Positions 13,188 to 14,070 of a stretch of DNA of 14,070 nucleotides are shown here, one piece after another. A program made the translations under genes and the position numbers. Numbering within the stretch: the first letter of the stretch is position 1; each line of letters begins with the position of its first letter. Source of the stretch: an uncultured Streptococcus sp. (lineage in GTDB: Bacteria; Bacillota; Bacilli; Lactobacillales; Streptococcaceae); the NCBI RefSeq assembly GCF_938036805.1, contig NZ_CALHWC010000081.1, forward strand, positions 1-14,070, in the 5' to 3' direction. Under the pieces are notes generated by a model. That model ran no database searches, was not told the DNA's origin, and worked only from the letters and a program-made list of their open reading frames with translations.

Positions 13188-13192
13188 TTATA
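13176..13192. promoter_or_regulatory. Candidate MET-box (MtaR/MetR-type operator) at metA
   Basis: TATAGTTTTCAATTATA agrees at nearly all positions with the palindromic MET-box recalled for streptococcal methionine genes (TATAGTTT, central base or two, AAACTATA). It overlaps the -35 of the metA promoter, as expected for a LysR-type methionine regulator site. Location and match are direct; binding is inferred. Confidence 0.6.
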
Positions 13193-13206
13193 CTTTTTCT
13201 CTAACT

Positions 13207-13229
13207 AGATATAGTAATAAGCTATATCT
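13207..13229. repeat. AT-rich hairpin just after apt
   Basis: AGATATAG (13207-13214) and CTATATCT (13222-13229) form a perfect eight-base stem with a seven-base loop, starting at the apt stop codon. There is no T-run on the minus strand, so it should be at most a weak terminator or a 3'-end stabiliser, leaving read-through into metA possible. Confidence 0.4.
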
Positions 13230-13742
13230 TTAGTAGTGCATTAATACCTTGTAGTCATAGTCGCCAATTGCTTCACGGCCTTTAAGCTCATCCAACTCAA
13301 TGAGGAAGGCACAGCCAGCCACTACGCCACCAAGACGCTCAATCATTTCAATGGTTGCCTTGACTGTTCCACCAGTTGCAAGAAGGTCATCTACAATCAG
13401 AACGCGTTGACCAGGTTTGATTGCATCCGCATGCATGGTCAGAGTATCTACACCGTACTCTTTTTCATAGTCAGCTGAGATAACTTCACGTGGCAGTTTA
13501 CCTGGCTTACGGACAGGAGCAAAGCCAATTCCCAATTCAAAGGCAACCGGACAGCCTACGATAAAGCCACGCGCTTCTGGACCAACAATCATGTCGATTT
13601 GCTTGTCAGTCGCATACTGTACAATTTCACGTACAGCGTAGCTATAGGCATTGCCATCAGCCATCAAAGGGCTAATATCGCGGAAGAGAATACCTTCCGT
13701 TGGGTAGTTTTCAATAGTTGCAATATAATCTTTTAAATTCAT
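13230..13742 (-). CDS. apt: Adenine phosphoribosyltransferase
   Basis: Apt makes AMP from adenine and PRPP in purine salvage and is a cytoplasmic dimer. From the ATG at 13742 it has 170 residues, the usual size. The frame is open a further 43 codons upstream, but that part spans the promoter and is not protein-like. Family features are the N-terminal IENYPTEGILFRDISPL, the adenine loop region GPEARGFI, the FAPVRKPGKLP segment, and the PRPP-binding motif VLIVDDLLATGGT. It lies between recJ and metA. Its extended -10 promoter is at 13777-13785; the ribosome site is weak (GAAAGAATATT). Confidence 0.96.
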   Translation of the reverse strand: MNLKDYIATIENYPTEGILFRDISPLMADGNAYSYAVREIVQYATDKQIDMIVGPEARGFIVGCPVAFELGIGFAPVRKPGKLPREVISADYEKEYGVDTLTMHADAIKPGQRVLIVDDLLATGGTVKATIEMIERLGGVVAGCAFLIELDELKGREAIGDYDYKVLMHY

Positions 13743-13776
13743 AATATTCTTTCTTTCAAAAAATTTTTTACTCTCT

Positions 13777-13785
13777 ATTATACCA
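13777..13785 (-). promoter_or_regulatory. Extended -10 promoter for apt
   Basis: TGG TATAAT (13785-13777 on the minus strand) is a perfect -10 with TG extension, 35 bases before the apt ATG. The region 17 bases upstream is a poor -35 (GAGCCT), so recognition would rest on the extended -10. Confidence 0.65.
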
Positions 13786-13843
13786 TGTTTTATCCAAAAA
13801 GGCTCTAGCAGACTTTCAAATATTTTTAGATATGAAAGATTTG

Positions 13844-13862
13844 TAAAACAAGGAGGCCTTGC
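13844..13862 (-). terminator. Weak terminator after recJ
   Basis: On the minus strand GCAAGG-CCT-CCTTG is followed by TTTTA, a five-base GC-containing stem with a short T-run, two bases past the recJ stop. It may only partly stop transcription before the apt promoter. Confidence 0.4.
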
Positions 13863-13864
13863 CC

Positions 13865-14070
13865 CTAGCAATCCATGAGATAGTCATAAATCTCCTGCAC
13901 AGTCCCCAGAGCCATGAGTTCCTGCTCCTTGACTAGTCGCTTGAGGTCTTGGTATATAAGACTGCTGTCAATTTCTTTCTTTTCTGCTTCCTTATTGACC
14001 GTCATGACGCCTTCGGTGATGCTGACAAAGCCCAGCTCTTCAAAAATCTGAATCATTTTGACCAAGAGAA
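13865..14070 (-). CDS. recJ: Single-stranded-DNA exonuclease RecJ, C-terminal end (runs off window)
   Basis: Only the last 67 codons are in the window. The frame is open to the edge (LLVKMIQIFEELGFVSI), so the apparent start near 14065 is not the true one. The segment resembles the C-terminal domain found in long streptococcal RecJ proteins (VNKEAEKKEIDSSLIYQDL, then ALGTVQEIYDYLMD), and recJ directly upstream of apt is the usual streptococcal order. RecJ is a 5'-3' single-strand exonuclease of recombination and mismatch repair; its DHH catalytic motifs would be outside the window. The call rests on recalled family sequence and gene order. Confidence 0.8.
   Translation of the reverse strand, partial: LLVKMIQIFEELGFVSITEGVMTVNKEAEKKEIDSSLIYQDLKRLVKEQELMALGTVQEIYDYLMDC

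Noticed and set aside
13743..13871. 43-residue N-terminal extension of apt
   Set aside because: It runs across the apt promoter and recJ terminator region; normal Apt length is obtained from the ATG at 13742.

Overview
The window looks like chromosome of an oral Streptococcus (sanguinis/gordonii/mitis type). This rests on recognisable streptococcal versions of RmlA, TrmK, Nif3, MetA, Apt, DnaD and the RecJ C-terminus, low GC, and a type VIIb LXG effector cassette. Every gene I can support lies on the minus strand, so transcription runs from high to low coordinates. Species is not determined.

In transcription order: the end of recJ (14070-13865), apt (13742-13230), and metA-dnaD (13129-11499), which are probably co-transcribed from a strong promoter overlapped by a candidate MET-box. 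A strong terminator follows at 11310-11274. Next comes a compact type VII secretion effector operon: an extended -10 promoter at 11242-11250, a DUF3130/TIGR04197-like Lap1 protein, a DUF3958-like Lap2 protein, and a 530-residue LXG toxin whose small basic C-terminal domain I cannot assign. Six tandem paralogous acidic cytoplasmic proteins (8966-5234) and a broken seventh copy (5237-about 5091) follow. The six are best read as an immunity gene bank. They overlap by four bases each, and in five of six the codons for an acidic tail appear to double as the ribosome binding site of the next copy. Their N- and C-terminal sequence classes are reshuffled between copies, which indicates recombination within the array. 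No secretion machine gene (essC, esaA, essB and so on) is in the window.

After the array come the housekeeping trmK-nif3-FAD oxidoreductase operon (4895-2292), overlapping by 10-14 bases or nearly abutting; a two-helix membrane protein of unknown function (2301-1261); a small unknown protein (1153-935); a structured non-coding stretch (821-912); a dead ZIP zinc-transporter gene with an early stop and a large internal deletion (777-496); and the first 120 codons of rmlA (361-1), which leaves the window.

The most noteworthy system is the LXG toxin with its Lap1/Lap2 targeting pair and the mosaic six-plus-one immunity array. The Lap-LXG part belongs to a known class. The C-terminal toxin domain and the immunity family are not ones I can name, and the array shows direct signs of duplication, reassortment and decay.
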